DNA from: Scybalousia_A sp963540815
GTDB lineage: Bacteria; Bacteroidota; Bacteroidia; Bacteroidales; P3
Length of the DNA: 64,000 nucleotides
Reading direction: 5' to 3'
NCBI GenBank assembly: GCA_963540815.1
Contig: CAUTQY010000008.1
Coordinates: 1-64,000 of the forward strand
Notes under the pieces: generated by a model
Database searches by the model: none
Told to the model about the DNA's origin: nothing
Seen by the model: the letters and a program-made list of their open reading frames with translations, nothing else
Part shown: in pieces, positions 1-7,341 of the stretch
How positions within the stretch are numbered: position 1 is the stretch's first letter
Layout of the letters: each line of letters begins with the position of its first letter
Translations under genes and position numbers: made by a program

Positions 1-48
1 CTTGTAGAACAAGGACTTTTATTGTGGGAAAGAGAAAATATTTATTAA
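1..48 (+). CDS. C-terminal end of a truncated gene
   Basis: The window opens inside an open frame that ends with TAA at 46-48, leaving 15 residues (LVEQGLLLWERENIY). It lies just upstream of a tRNA gene on the same strand. The fragment is too short to assign to a family, and it could be a chance open frame. Confidence 0.4.
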   Translation, partial: LVEQGLLLWERENIY

Positions 49-71
49 TTTCTTACGTTACTATTACAAAT

Positions 72-155
72 GCCCGTTTGGTGGAATAGGTAGACACGCT
101 ACTTTGAGGGGGTAGTTCTCATTAGAGAGTGGGGGTTCAAGTCCCCTGACGGGTA
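72..155 (+). tRNA. tRNA-Leu, anticodon GAG
   Basis: An 84-nt class II tRNA with a long variable arm. The acceptor arms GCCCGTT and GACGGGT pair with terminal wobbles. The anticodon stem CTACT/GGTAG holds loop TTGAGGG, giving anticodon GAG (reads CUU/CUC). The T arm has loop TTCAAGT. The discriminator is A155 and CCA is not encoded, as is common in Bacteroidota. Confidence 0.93.
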
Positions 156-310
156 CTTTCTCATACTATCTTAATTATATAAAATCCGGTACGAAATAAG
201 TATTATCCGATATTGTTTCTGTCTGTATAATAAAATACATTCCGATATCTTTCAAAATTTTGCACTTTATAAGAAAAATTTTACAATAATGGGTCGGAAA
301 GGTATGAAAT

Positions 311-341
311 TTTGCGTTTTAAGAAATTATATATAATTTTG
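311..341 (+). promoter_or_regulatory. Bacteroidota-type promoter
   Basis: TTTG at 311-314, a 19-base spacer and TAATTTTG at 334-341 match the Bacteroidota housekeeping consensus (TTTG then TANNTTTG). The start site is expected about 6 bases further on, inside the palindrome at 341-358. It would drive the genes at 376 and 741. Confidence 0.7.
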
Positions 342-358
342 TACCTTATATAAGGTAC
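341..358. promoter_or_regulatory. perfect 18-bp palindrome, candidate operator
   Basis: GTACCTTATATAAGGTAC is its own reverse complement over all 18 bases. It begins on the last base of the predicted -7 element and covers the expected transcription start, 18 bases before the ATG at 376. That is the position of a repressor operator. No transcription factor gene lies next to it, so the regulator is unknown. Confidence 0.55.
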
Positions 359-375
359 ATATATTTGTTGGTATT

Positions 376-738
376 ATGATAGATAAAAAAAGTAGTAAGT
401 TGCTGCAAAAAGGATTGAAAACAAAAGACAGGAAACCTTCTTTTTTTGCAAGATATAATAGAAAGAAACTTATTAATAAAATAACTCAAGCACTTAAAAA
501 AGAAAGTGTTGAACATCTTTGGTTGCATAAAGATTTTGTTTCCGCCGTAGAAAAAAAACAAAAAACAATAGTTGCATACGTAGATTTCGGAAAATTGAAC
601 TCTGAGACCATAGCACACAGCGTAGATGGCAGAATGGATAAAAAATTTCCCAAATATTCGCTTAATATTATAAATATCAACTCTCTTTTACCCTCAATAA
701 AGGAGTCTATTTTTAAGGAACTTACTCAGATATACTAA
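376..738 (+). CDS. hypothetical protein, 120 aa
   Basis: A small basic protein with no signal peptide or membrane segment. The N-terminal half is rich in Lys and Arg, and the C-terminal half is predicted to be mixed alpha/beta. The last 25 residues (SLLPSIKESIFKELTQIY at the end) loosely recall the tail of MNT-type nucleotidyltransferases, but I see no GS...D-x-D catalytic motif, so I do not assign that family. It is preceded by a good promoter and palindrome, and its stop is 2 bases from the ATG of the glycosyltransferase at 741, so the two genes are probably co-transcribed. No function can be given. Confidence 0.75.
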   Translation: MIDKKSSKLLQKGLKTKDRKPSFFARYNRKKLINKITQALKKESVEHLWLHKDFVSAVEKKQKTIVAYVDFGKLNSETIAHSVDGRMDKKFPKYSLNIININSLLPSIKESIFKELTQIY

Positions 739-740
739 AT

Positions 741-1487
741 ATGAAAATTTCGGCTACCATTATTACTCTTAACGAACAAAATAATATCTCAAGATGTTTG
801 GAAAGTTTGCAAGATGTTGTAGAGGAGATAATAATTGTAGATAGTTTTTCAACAGACAAAACGGAGCAAGTTTGCCAAAAGTATAACAATGTAACATTTG
901 TAAAACAAAAATTTCTCGGCTATACCAAACAGAAAAATTTTGCGGCACAACTTACTAAAAATAATTATGTTTTAAACATAGACGCAGACGAATATTTGTC
1001 TGAAAAATTAAAACAAAGTATTATAAGATTAAAACAAACGGAAAATTTAAAAGCGGGGTATAGGATAAAAAGGTTAAACAACTTTTGGGGGCATTGGGTA
1101 AAGGTTTGCGGTTTGTATCCCGATAGACAATTAAGGTTGTATAACAAGAGTTTGGGAGAATTTGACGGTGAGTTTGTACACGAAAAAGTCACCTTTAAAA
1201 CTTCGCAAAAAATAGGCATGTTACGGGGAGATTTATTGCATTTGTCCTTTGTTTCAAAACAAAAATTTACACAACAACTGCAAAAGTACGCAGAACTCAA
1301 AGCACAAGAATATAAAGTTAGAGGTAAGCGTATAAGTTATTTCACCATTATAATCAAAACCCTCTGGAGATTTCTCAGAGATTATATTTTTTTGTTGGGT
1401 TTTACCCTAGGGAGACTTGGTTTGTTTATCTGTCTGTCCTATGCACAATACGAATACAACAAATATATGATTGCAAAAAAAGGATAA
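741..1487 (+). CDS. family 2 glycosyltransferase (WaaE/KdtX-like)
   Basis: A 248-aa GT-A fold glycosyltransferase. It starts with the typical GT2 strand-loop (ISATIITLNEQNNISRCLES) and has EEIIIVDSFSTDKT, followed by the metal-binding NIDADEYL near residue 75. The overall length and the later segment with YPDRQLRLYNK are typical of the LPS core glucosyltransferase WaaE/KdtX group. A hydrophobic stretch near residues 205-235 probably attaches it to the inner membrane, where it would add a sugar to lipid A-core or a related glycolipid. It forms a two-gene unit with the hypothetical gene 2 bases upstream. Donor and acceptor sugars cannot be read from the sequence. Confidence 0.88.
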   Translation: MKISATIITLNEQNNISRCLESLQDVVEEIIIVDSFSTDKTEQVCQKYNNVTFVKQKFLGYTKQKNFAAQLTKNNYVLNIDADEYLSEKLKQSIIRLKQTENLKAGYRIKRLNNFWGHWVKVCGLYPDRQLRLYNKSLGEFDGEFVHEKVTFKTSQKIGMLRGDLLHLSFVSKQKFTQQLQKYAELKAQEYKVRGKRISYFTIIIKTLWRFLRDYIFLLGFTLGRLGLFICLSYAQYEYNKYMIAKKG

Positions 1488-1516
1488 ACAAGAAAGTATG
1501 TGTTTATCCTTTTTTT
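1475..1516. terminator. bidirectional intrinsic terminator
   Basis: Perfect 16-bp arms (1475-1490 and 1501-1516, core GGATAAACA/TGTTTATCC) flank a 10-base loop, with A and T tracts on the outer sides. It lies between the convergent genes ending at 1487 and 1528 and can serve both. The left arm overlaps the glycosyltransferase stop codon. Confidence 0.88.
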
Positions 1517-1527
1517 TACTTTTCATC

Positions 1528-3117
1528 CTATCTGGTTAAAAATTTTCCTATTATATTATTGTCCTCCCAATGACAAAGAAAAACTATTTGCTTGTTGTTC
1601 GTAAGCATAAGAGTTTTAAATAAGGGCATTTTCATATCGTGTGTCCTTAAAGCCTGTTGCCAATTGTAAGAGCCGTCCGAATAGACTTGAACAAAATTTA
1701 TCTGAGTACGGAGTTTGTCGGAATTATATTGCCTTGTGGGTACAAATTTGCCGTCTTTATAGTTTGCAATATGGTCGTTAAACATTATATATAAGCCGTA
1801 TCTGTCCCTTGATAACACATAACCGTTGTAGTCATCGTTATCGTTGTATACTTTTTGTCTTTTTGCCAAAAAGGCATTTCCTTCTATCATTCCGTTCTTG
1901 TCTATGTTGGTCAAGACCAAATCTCTATAATAAAAAGCCTCTTCTCCCGTGGGTTTTTGCCCTCTGCGTTTTGGCGGGATAAGATGAGAGGCAAACCTTT
2001 GTTCCCCAAGCATTATAACATTACCTCCTACCATAGGAACAAGTTCCTCTACATAAGTGGTGAAATTGCTTGGAGCGGGCATTTCTTTTTTATTTGCAAA
2101 CATTTGGTCTGTTTCGTATTCTTTGAATTCTTTCATGGAAACTGACTTTTGATAAAGTCTTCTTTGGTCAAAGGTATAGGCAAAACTGCCCGTGGCATTA
2201 TAAGGTTTTTCGTTATTTGTGCCGTAATAACCGGCAATAACTTGGTCGCCCTCTATGTTAAAACAACATTTCATACTTGTTGCCCAAGAGTTTTCCAACT
2301 TAATATCATAGGTTTTGCTTTGATATTTTGTTAAATATACCAAATAGGCAATATCATCTTTATGATTTACTTTTTTGCCCTGAGCAACTCCTCTTATTGC
2401 CAAAAGAACATTATCCCCGTTGTTATTTATTGCTACGTCTTCCACATAGGTTTGCAACCCTTCCGCGCTTGGCAAACCATAGGTTTTTGACCAAAGCAAG
2501 CCCATTTGATTATTATAAGCTTTAACCTCCGCTTCCCTGCTGTTATCTCCTTGTTTAAACAAACAATATACCATCTTTGTTTTGTTTTCCGAGAAAGAAA
2601 AAATATAAGGTTTTTGAGCGGAATCCACCATATAAGTGTAGTCTAAAAACAACTCCGGTTTGTCTATCAAACGCATATCTTTGAGATGGAGATATTGAGT
2701 ATAAAATTTTTGCGTGCCTGTTTCAGTGGAAACGGTTTTGTTTCTTGATGAACGTCTTTTATTTTCCGTTGCTTTATCTCTCTTGGTTCTAGACAAGACA
2801 AATCCGACCAAAGAATTATTTCTCCATGTATATTCTACTTTATAGGAAGGAGAACCAAAATCTATTTTTGCCAACCTATCAACGTTGCCTTCCGTGTCTG
2901 CGTGAGCAAGATAATATCTATACTCAAACTCGCCCTCCCCCTTGTATTCATTCATGCAGTAATAAAAATAGTAACCGGAATTATCCTCGGCTATAAATTG
3001 GGCATCAACACAATCATCCTTTATATCGTAAAATTTTTTTCCGAAAGAAATATCCATCTGTGCCGACAAGCTTGCAAGATAAACCAAAGAAAGAAAAAAC
3101 AACGTTATCTTTTTCAT
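1528..3117 (-). CDS. secreted or periplasmic protein of unknown function, 529 aa
   Basis: The product begins with a Sec signal peptide (MKKITLFFLSLVYLASLSAQ, cleavage likely after SAQ), followed by about 510 residues predicted to be mainly beta strands rich in Tyr, Asn and Lys. No lipobox, TonB box or type IX sorting domain is visible. A charged, Arg/Lys-rich linker (TKRDKATENKRRSSRNK) lies near residues 112-128. The repeated strand-turn character could fit a beta-propeller-like fold, but I recognise no family. It is transcribed alone from a promoter at 3144-3176 and ends at a strong terminator shared with the convergent glycosyltransferase gene. Confidence 0.8.
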   Translation of the reverse strand: MKKITLFFLSLVYLASLSAQMDISFGKKFYDIKDDCVDAQFIAEDNSGYYFYYCMNEYKGEGEFEYRYYLAHADTEGNVDRLAKIDFGSPSYKVEYTWRNNSLVGFVLSRTKRDKATENKRRSSRNKTVSTETGTQKFYTQYLHLKDMRLIDKPELFLDYTYMVDSAQKPYIFSFSENKTKMVYCLFKQGDNSREAEVKAYNNQMGLLWSKTYGLPSAEGLQTYVEDVAINNNGDNVLLAIRGVAQGKKVNHKDDIAYLVYLTKYQSKTYDIKLENSWATSMKCCFNIEGDQVIAGYYGTNNEKPYNATGSFAYTFDQRRLYQKSVSMKEFKEYETDQMFANKKEMPAPSNFTTYVEELVPMVGGNVIMLGEQRFASHLIPPKRRGQKPTGEEAFYYRDLVLTNIDKNGMIEGNAFLAKRQKVYNDNDDYNGYVLSRDRYGLYIMFNDHIANYKDGKFVPTRQYNSDKLRTQINFVQVYSDGSYNWQQALRTHDMKMPLFKTLMLTNNKQIVFLCHWEDNNIIGKFLTR

Positions 3118-3143
3118 AGTAAAATATTTATTCTTATAAGGTG

Positions 3144-3176
3144 CAAAGTTACAATAATTTTAACAATGGATACAAA
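3144..3176 (-). promoter_or_regulatory. promoter of the 529-aa secreted protein gene
   Basis: On the minus strand TTTG (3173-3176) is followed after 21 bases by TAACTTTG (3144-3151). The ATG at 3117 follows about 27 bases downstream. Confidence 0.7.
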
Positions 3177-3251
3177 AAACATACTATTTAATGGGTAAGT
3201 TTGCAATGAAAGAAGTCTTTTAATAGTCATTATTACAAAAAAATCATTGCT

Positions 3252-3285
3252 TTTGTTGTCAATAGTCAAAAAAATATTACCTTTG
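3252..3285 (+). promoter_or_regulatory. promoter of the L25 gene
   Basis: TTTG at 3252-3255 and TACCTTTG at 3278-3285 match the Bacteroidota consensus. It lies 60 bases before the ATG at 3345 and is divergent from the promoter of the 529-aa protein gene. An in-frame ATG at 3288 would fall at the predicted start site, which argues for the downstream start. Confidence 0.75.
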
Positions 3286-3344
3286 CAATGCTTTTCGCAA
3301 ATCAAAAAAATAAACATTTTTACAAACAAAAACAAATAAAAACA

Positions 3345-3935
3345 ATGAAGACTGTATCAATGAGCGGTTCTCTGAGAGAGAACGTAGGGAAAAAGGATAC
3401 CAAGGCTCTAAGAAAAAACGGTAAAGTCCCTTGTGTTCTTTATGGAGGTAAAGACAAGCAAATACAATTTTCCGTTCCTGACAAGGATTTTATTCCGTTG
3501 TTATTTACCCCGGATACCAATTATGTTAAAATCAACATAGACGGAAAGGAACACAATGCCATACTTCAAGACATTCAGTATCATCCGGTGAATGATGAGG
3601 TATTGCATGCGGATTTTTTAAGAATATTTGATGACAAACCTATTAAAATAGCCGTTCCCGTAAAAACAACAGGCACTGCACCCGGTGTGCTTGCCGGCGG
3701 TAAACTTAACCTTAAAATGAGAAAAGTAAGGTTATCCGGTTTGCCGAACACTATTCCGCAAGAAGTTGTTTTGGATATAAGCGAGTTGGGTATAGGTCAG
3801 GGAATAAAAGTATCTGATATATCCATACCTGAGGTGGAGTGTTTGGAGGTAAAATCTTCCGTTATAATAACGGTTAAGGCAACACGAAACGCCAAGGTAA
3901 ACGCCGCAGAAACTGAGGAAACCGCAGCAGAATAA
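3345..3935 (+). CDS. rplY: 50S ribosomal protein L25/general stress protein Ctc
   Basis: A 196-aa protein of the long (TL5/CTC) form of L25, which binds 5S rRNA in the large subunit. The N-terminal L25 domain (about residues 1-95) includes ALRKNGKVPCVLYGG. The C-terminal TL5 beta domain follows (about 100-185, with PNTIPQEVVLDISELGIGQ), then an acidic Ala/Glu tail. I chose the ATG at 3345 because the sequence after it matches the family N-terminus and because the promoter lies just upstream. Peptidyl-tRNA hydrolase follows on the same strand, the usual Bacteroidota order, though a hairpin separates the two. Confidence 0.95.
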   Translation: MKTVSMSGSLRENVGKKDTKALRKNGKVPCVLYGGKDKQIQFSVPDKDFIPLLFTPDTNYVKINIDGKEHNAILQDIQYHPVNDEVLHADFLRIFDDKPIKIAVPVKTTGTAPGVLAGGKLNLKMRKVRLSGLPNTIPQEVVLDISELGIGQGIKVSDISIPEVECLEVKSSVIITVKATRNAKVNAAETEETAAE

Positions 3936-3976
3936 TATGTTTTTTTTAAAATATATAAACCCAACAATTCAATGTT

Positions 3977-4006
3977 AGGCTTTATTTATCTTTTTAAATA
4001 AAGCCT
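3977..4006 (+). terminator. hairpin after the L25 gene
   Basis: Perfect 12-bp arms AGGCTTTATTTA and TAAATAAAGCCT flank a short T-rich loop. The T-rich tail (TTACTTTTTATC) is interrupted. It may attenuate rather than fully stop transcription into pth. Confidence 0.65.
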
Positions 4007-4032
4007 TTACTTTTTATCAAAAAATATAAATA

Positions 4033-4665
4033 ATGTTCAATTTGTTTTTCAAAACAAAACATTCCGCAAAATCAAAAGAATTTATGGATAAATTCCTTAT
4101 AGTAGGTTTGGGTAACCCGGACAAAGAATACGAAAATACAAGGCATAATATAGGTTATGATATTTTGGATTATTATCTAAAAAAAATAAATGAAAATACG
4201 GAAGAAAAAATTGCCTTTACCTCTGAAAGATATGCCTTTTTGGCTAAAACCAAACTCAAAGGTAGGCAAGTTTGTCTTATCAAACCTACAACCTATATGA
4301 ATTTATCCGGCAAGGCTATTAGATATTGGTTAGATAAGGAAAAAATATCCGTTAAAAATATGTTGATTATAGTAGATGATTTGGCTTTACCTTTGGGTAG
4401 CATACGTTTGAGATACAAGGGGAGCGACGGAGGACACAACGGATTGAAACACATTATAGAAACTTTGCAAACCTCATCCTTTAACAGGTTGAGATTTGGA
4501 ATAGGCAACGATTTTCATAAAGGCGGGCAGGTGGATTTTGTTTTAGGAAAATTTTCTCATCAAGAGCAACAAATAATTAACCCTCAAATAGATGAAACCT
4601 CCGAAATCATAAAATCATTTGTCTTGCTTGGTATGGAAAAGACTATGAGTACTTTCAACAAATAA
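4033..4665 (+). CDS. pth: peptidyl-tRNA hydrolase
   Basis: This enzyme releases tRNA from peptidyl-tRNA that drops off the ribosome. The Pth core is clear: FLIVGLGNPDKEYENTRHNIGYD with the catalytic His in TRHNIG, KPTTYMNLSGKAI, VDDLALPLGSIRLR and GSDGGHNGLKHI, ending in the C-terminal lid helix. From the ATG at 4033 the protein has 210 residues, including a basic 17-residue extension before MDKFLIVGLGN. The ATG at 4084 would give a core-only protein of 193 residues. No Shine-Dalgarno sequence separates the choices. I keep the longer form with doubt about the start, but none about the family. Confidence 0.93.
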   Translation: MFNLFFKTKHSAKSKEFMDKFLIVGLGNPDKEYENTRHNIGYDILDYYLKKINENTEEKIAFTSERYAFLAKTKLKGRQVCLIKPTTYMNLSGKAIRYWLDKEKISVKNMLIIVDDLALPLGSIRLRYKGSDGGHNGLKHIIETLQTSSFNRLRFGIGNDFHKGGQVDFVLGKFSHQEQQIINPQIDETSEIIKSFVLLGMEKTMSTFNK

Positions 4666-4870
4666 TAAAAGCGATTTTAATTCTTATAAATCCGCTATTT
4701 TCCACATTATTATTTCTATAATATGGGACGCGGTATTATGGGAAACACTGCATTGAACGTGTTGTTGTGCCGAATGCTCTCAATGCGGAAAATGTTACCT
4801 GCCTCGTTTTATTGTCCTTGTGAGACCTCGCAAAAAGTCCTATAAATCCACAAGAAAAAGAATGTTACAA
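4666..4870. other. non-coding stretch before the repeat island
   Basis: No convincing gene is present. An imperfect hairpin (AGCGATTT...AAATCCGCT, about 4671-4697) just after pth could act as a weak terminator. The rest is unremarkable, and the short open frames lack coding character. Confidence 0.5.
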
Positions 4871-4977
4871 GTCGTCATTGCGAACCCTCCTTTTCGCGTC
4901 ATTGCGAGCAAAAGCGAAGCAATCCATGAAATAATGTGTTATTGCGAGCAACTTTATTGCGAAGCAATCCATTCCGC
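4871..4977. repeat. short interspersed repeats (TCATTGCGAGC...AAGCAATCC family)
   Basis: Two to three tandem, degenerate copies of a unit of about 25-30 bp. It starts with TCATTGCGA and ends with GCGAAGCAATCCA, and is internally semi-palindromic (GCGAGC...GCGAAGC). The same unit recurs in the other intergenic islands of this window. Similar units are scattered in many bacterial genomes. They are non-coding, and here they abut the MITE-like core at 4979-5140. Confidence 0.85.
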
Positions 4978-4978
4978 T

Positions 4979-5140
4979 TTATATTCTTGCCATACCTTAT
5001 AAAATTTTTGCCTTTCTTTGTTTTGTTTCTGCCAAACGGTGATTAGTTATCAAAAAAACATAGTTTTTTGAGTCAAAAAACTATGTTTTTTCATCATTGA
5101 AACGGCCTTTGGCAGAAACCAAAATCCGAATGGCAGAATC
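4979..5140 (-). repeat. MITE-like palindromic element, copy 1
   Basis: This copy is inverted relative to those at 39109 and 57541. Shared landmarks are the TATGGCAATATA-type end, GCCAAACGG, a perfect hairpin, GAAACGGCCTTTGGCAGAAAC and the GGCAGAAT end. The hairpin has arms 5053-5070 and 5074-5091, 18 bp each, with a 3-base loop. This copy lacks the extra hairpin arm found in the other two. It has no coding capacity, so it is either a non-autonomous mobile element or a REP-like structure. Confidence 0.8.
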
Positions 5141-5186
5141 CTTTCCATATTTGGCAAAACTTTTTCCTCTTTTGACGGAGGGTCAA

Positions 5187-5435
5187 GCTGTCATTGTGAG
5201 CGCAATCGAAGCAATCCATATCTATTTATTTTGTAGATTGCCACGCCTTACGGCTCGCAATGACGTGAAAGTAAGGCTTGTAATGACGGACGCAGACGAT
5301 ATTAATAAGATATGGACGGACACGTTTTTTACAAAGTCTCGCAAGAATATAATTTTTCTCACTTTGACAGTCAACCAAGCCGTAGCCCTCCTTTTCCGTC
5401 ATTGCGAACGCAAGCGAAGCAATTCGGGCTGATTT
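5187..5435. repeat. short interspersed repeats, second cluster
   Basis: More copies of the TCATTGCGAGC...AAGCAATCC unit lie at about 5190-5222, 5236-5267 (inverted, GATTGCCACGCC...CGCAATGACG) and 5396-5430. Open frames across them have no family resemblance. From 5436 to 5584 I see nothing further. Confidence 0.8.
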
Positions 5436-5584
5436 TTCCATTTTTTTCGAAAACCTTTGTAAAAAATCGCAACAATCCGTTCGGTTATAAAATACCTTGA
5501 ATGACGTTGTTTGAAAAGTAATATTTTTTATTGAGTTAAATATCTATTCTTTTAACTATTGTGTTGAGTTGCCGAAGATTTAAG

Positions 5585-5617
5585 ATAAAAAAAAGACGCT
5601 ACAAAACACAGCGTCTT
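5585..5617 (-). terminator. terminator of the methylmalonyl-CoA decarboxylase operon
   Basis: Arms AAGACGCT (5593-5600) and AGCGTCTT (5610-5617) are followed on the minus strand by a run of eight T residues. It lies 47 bases beyond the stop of the last gene of the operon. Confidence 0.9.
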
Positions 5618-5663
5618 AAAATAATAGAAAATGAAAGAAAAAATAATCTCTCAAAGTGTATAA

Positions 5664-6866
5664 TTATTTTAAAAATGCGAGCAAAATACCTGCCGCAACG
5701 GCCGAACCTATAACGCCGGCAACATTTGGTCCCATGGCATGCATTAAAAGATAATTCTTTTTGTCGTATTCCAAGCCGACATTGTTACTTACTCTTGCCG
5801 CATCAGGCACTGCACTAACACCGGAGTTACCTATAAGAGGATTTATTTTATTGTCCTCTCTTAAGAATAGATTCATAAGTTTGGCAAATAAAACTCCGGC
5901 CGTTGTAGCCACTATGAAAGAAAAAGCACCTAAGGCAAAAATACCTATACTTTTGCCGGTAAGGAATGTTGTAGCCTGAGTAGAACACCCTACGGTTAAG
6001 CCTATAAGTATGGTGCAAATATCTATAATGGCATTGGAAGCCGTATTTGCCAAACGTTTGGTAACACCACTTTCTTTTAGCAAATTACCGAAAAACAACA
6101 TACCCAAAAGAGGAATACCCGAAGGTACCATTGTACAAGTAAGAAGCAAACCTATGATGGGAAATACAACTTTTTCCGTTTTGGATACCTGTCGCGGTGC
6201 TTTCATTCTTATCAAACGTTCTTTTTTTGTTGTCAAAGCTCGCATAATAGGAGGTTGAATAACGGGGACAAGTGCCATGTAAGAATAAGCCGAAACAGCT
6301 ATAGCTCCCATTAATTCGGGAGCAAGTTGAGAGGAAATAAAGATAGCAGTAGGACCATCGGCACCGCCTATAATTCCTATTGCTCCGGCTTCGTTGGGCA
6401 GAAAACCAAGCGCCAAAGCGGCAGTATAAGCACCAAATATACCAAACTGCGCCGCCGCTCCCAAAAGCATAAGTTTAGGATTGCTTAACAGAGCGGAAAA
6501 GTCTGTCATTGCTCCGATACCAAGGAAGATTAATGGAGGATACCAGCCATTTTGAACACCATGGTAAAGAATATTGAGTACCGAGCCACTTTCGTAGATA
6601 CCTATTTTTAGTCCGGGAAAGAAGGGTATATTACCTATCAACATACCAAAACCAATAGGTATCAAAAGCATAGGTTCATACTCTTTTGTAATTGCAAGGG
6701 TTATGAAAAAACAACCTATAAGTATCATTATTAGGTGGCCTATCTCAAAATTTGCAAATGAAGTATAATGAAAGAACTGCACAAGTTGCGAGGAGACGAA
6801 ATCCAAAAATCCCATCTTTTCTCCTGCAGAGGCTGTTGCCGATAAATTTACAAATAATGGTAACAT
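5664..6866 (-). CDS. mmdB: sodium-pumping decarboxylase beta subunit
   Basis: A 400-aa integral membrane protein of the OadB/GcdB/MmdB family. In the sodium-pumping decarboxylases it couples decarboxylation of the carboxybiotin carrier to Na+ export. Visible marks are many hydrophobic segments, the GFGMLIGNIPF region, the ion-site loop GIIGGADGPTAIFISSQLAPEL, GCSTQATTFL, and the C-terminal GNSGVSAVPDAARVSN with MGPNVAGVIGSA. The ATG at 6866 is supported by AGGAGG at 6873-6878. It is last of four subunit genes (alpha, gamma-like, biotin carrier, beta), so the substrate is most likely methylmalonyl-CoA, although oxaloacetate decarboxylase beta subunits look alike. Confidence 0.94.
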   Translation of the reverse strand: MLPLFVNLSATASAGEKMGFLDFVSSQLVQFFHYTSFANFEIGHLIMILIGCFFITLAITKEYEPMLLIPIGFGMLIGNIPFFPGLKIGIYESGSVLNILYHGVQNGWYPPLIFLGIGAMTDFSALLSNPKLMLLGAAAQFGIFGAYTAALALGFLPNEAGAIGIIGGADGPTAIFISSQLAPELMGAIAVSAYSYMALVPVIQPPIMRALTTKKERLIRMKAPRQVSKTEKVVFPIIGLLLTCTMVPSGIPLLGMLFFGNLLKESGVTKRLANTASNAIIDICTILIGLTVGCSTQATTFLTGKSIGIFALGAFSFIVATTAGVLFAKLMNLFLREDNKINPLIGNSGVSAVPDAARVSNNVGLEYDKKNYLLMHAMGPNVAGVIGSAVAAGILLAFLK

Positions 6867-6880
6867 AATTTCACCTCCTT

Positions 6881-7324
6881 TTATTCTATTGTTACCAAAA
6901 CATCACCTTCCATAATAACATCGCCCTTGTGTACTCCCACAGACTTTATTACTCCGTCTCTATCGGCATCTATTTGGTTTTCCATCTTCATTGCTTCCAA
7001 AAGAACAAGTTTTTGCCCTGATTTTACTCTATCTCCGACATTAACAAAAACATCCAATATAGTACCCGGAAGAGGAGATTTTACACCATGTGCCCCGGAA
7101 GAAGTAGGTTTGGGAGTTACTTTTTCCGTTGTTTGCATTACTGTCGGAGAAGGTGAAGCCTGACGATTGGTCAAAACAACCTTTTTGGGTATCTGTTTTA
7201 TTTCTTTATCTACCTCCACTTGATACGGAGTTCCGTTAAGTTCCAATTCTATGGTTTGTCTTTCAACACTTTTTATATCAACAGAATAATTTGTACCGTG
7301 TATTTTGAATTTATAATTTTTCAT
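6881..7324 (-). CDS. mmdC: biotin carboxyl carrier subunit of methylmalonyl-CoA decarboxylase
   Basis: A 147-aa biotinyl-lipoyl domain protein. An N-terminal beta-rich region is followed by a Pro/Thr/Ser-rich flexible linker (about residues 55-75), then the biotin-attachment domain with LLEAMKMENQI. The acceptor is Lys113, 35 residues from the end, as usual. It carries CO2 from the alpha subunit to the membrane beta subunit. It sits 14 bases before mmdB and 17 bases after the gamma-like gene, within one operon. Confidence 0.95.
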   Translation of the reverse strand: MKNYKFKIHGTNYSVDIKSVERQTIELELNGTPYQVEVDKEIKQIPKKVVLTNRQASPSPTVMQTTEKVTPKPTSSGAHGVKSPLPGTILDVFVNVGDRVKSGQKLVLLEAMKMENQIDADRDGVIKSVGVHKGDVIMEGDVLVTIE

Positions 7325-7341
7325 ATTATCTGTGTTTTCGT

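Noticed and set aside
4871..5435. Possible CRISPR array because of the regular short repeats
   Set aside because: Units are degenerate, in both orientations, irregularly spaced and without cas genes.
5097..5441. Open frames of 60-110 codons on both strands in the repeat island
   Set aside because: They consist of MITE-like and TCATTGCGAGC repeat sequence, lack promoter or family signal and recur with the repeats elsewhere.
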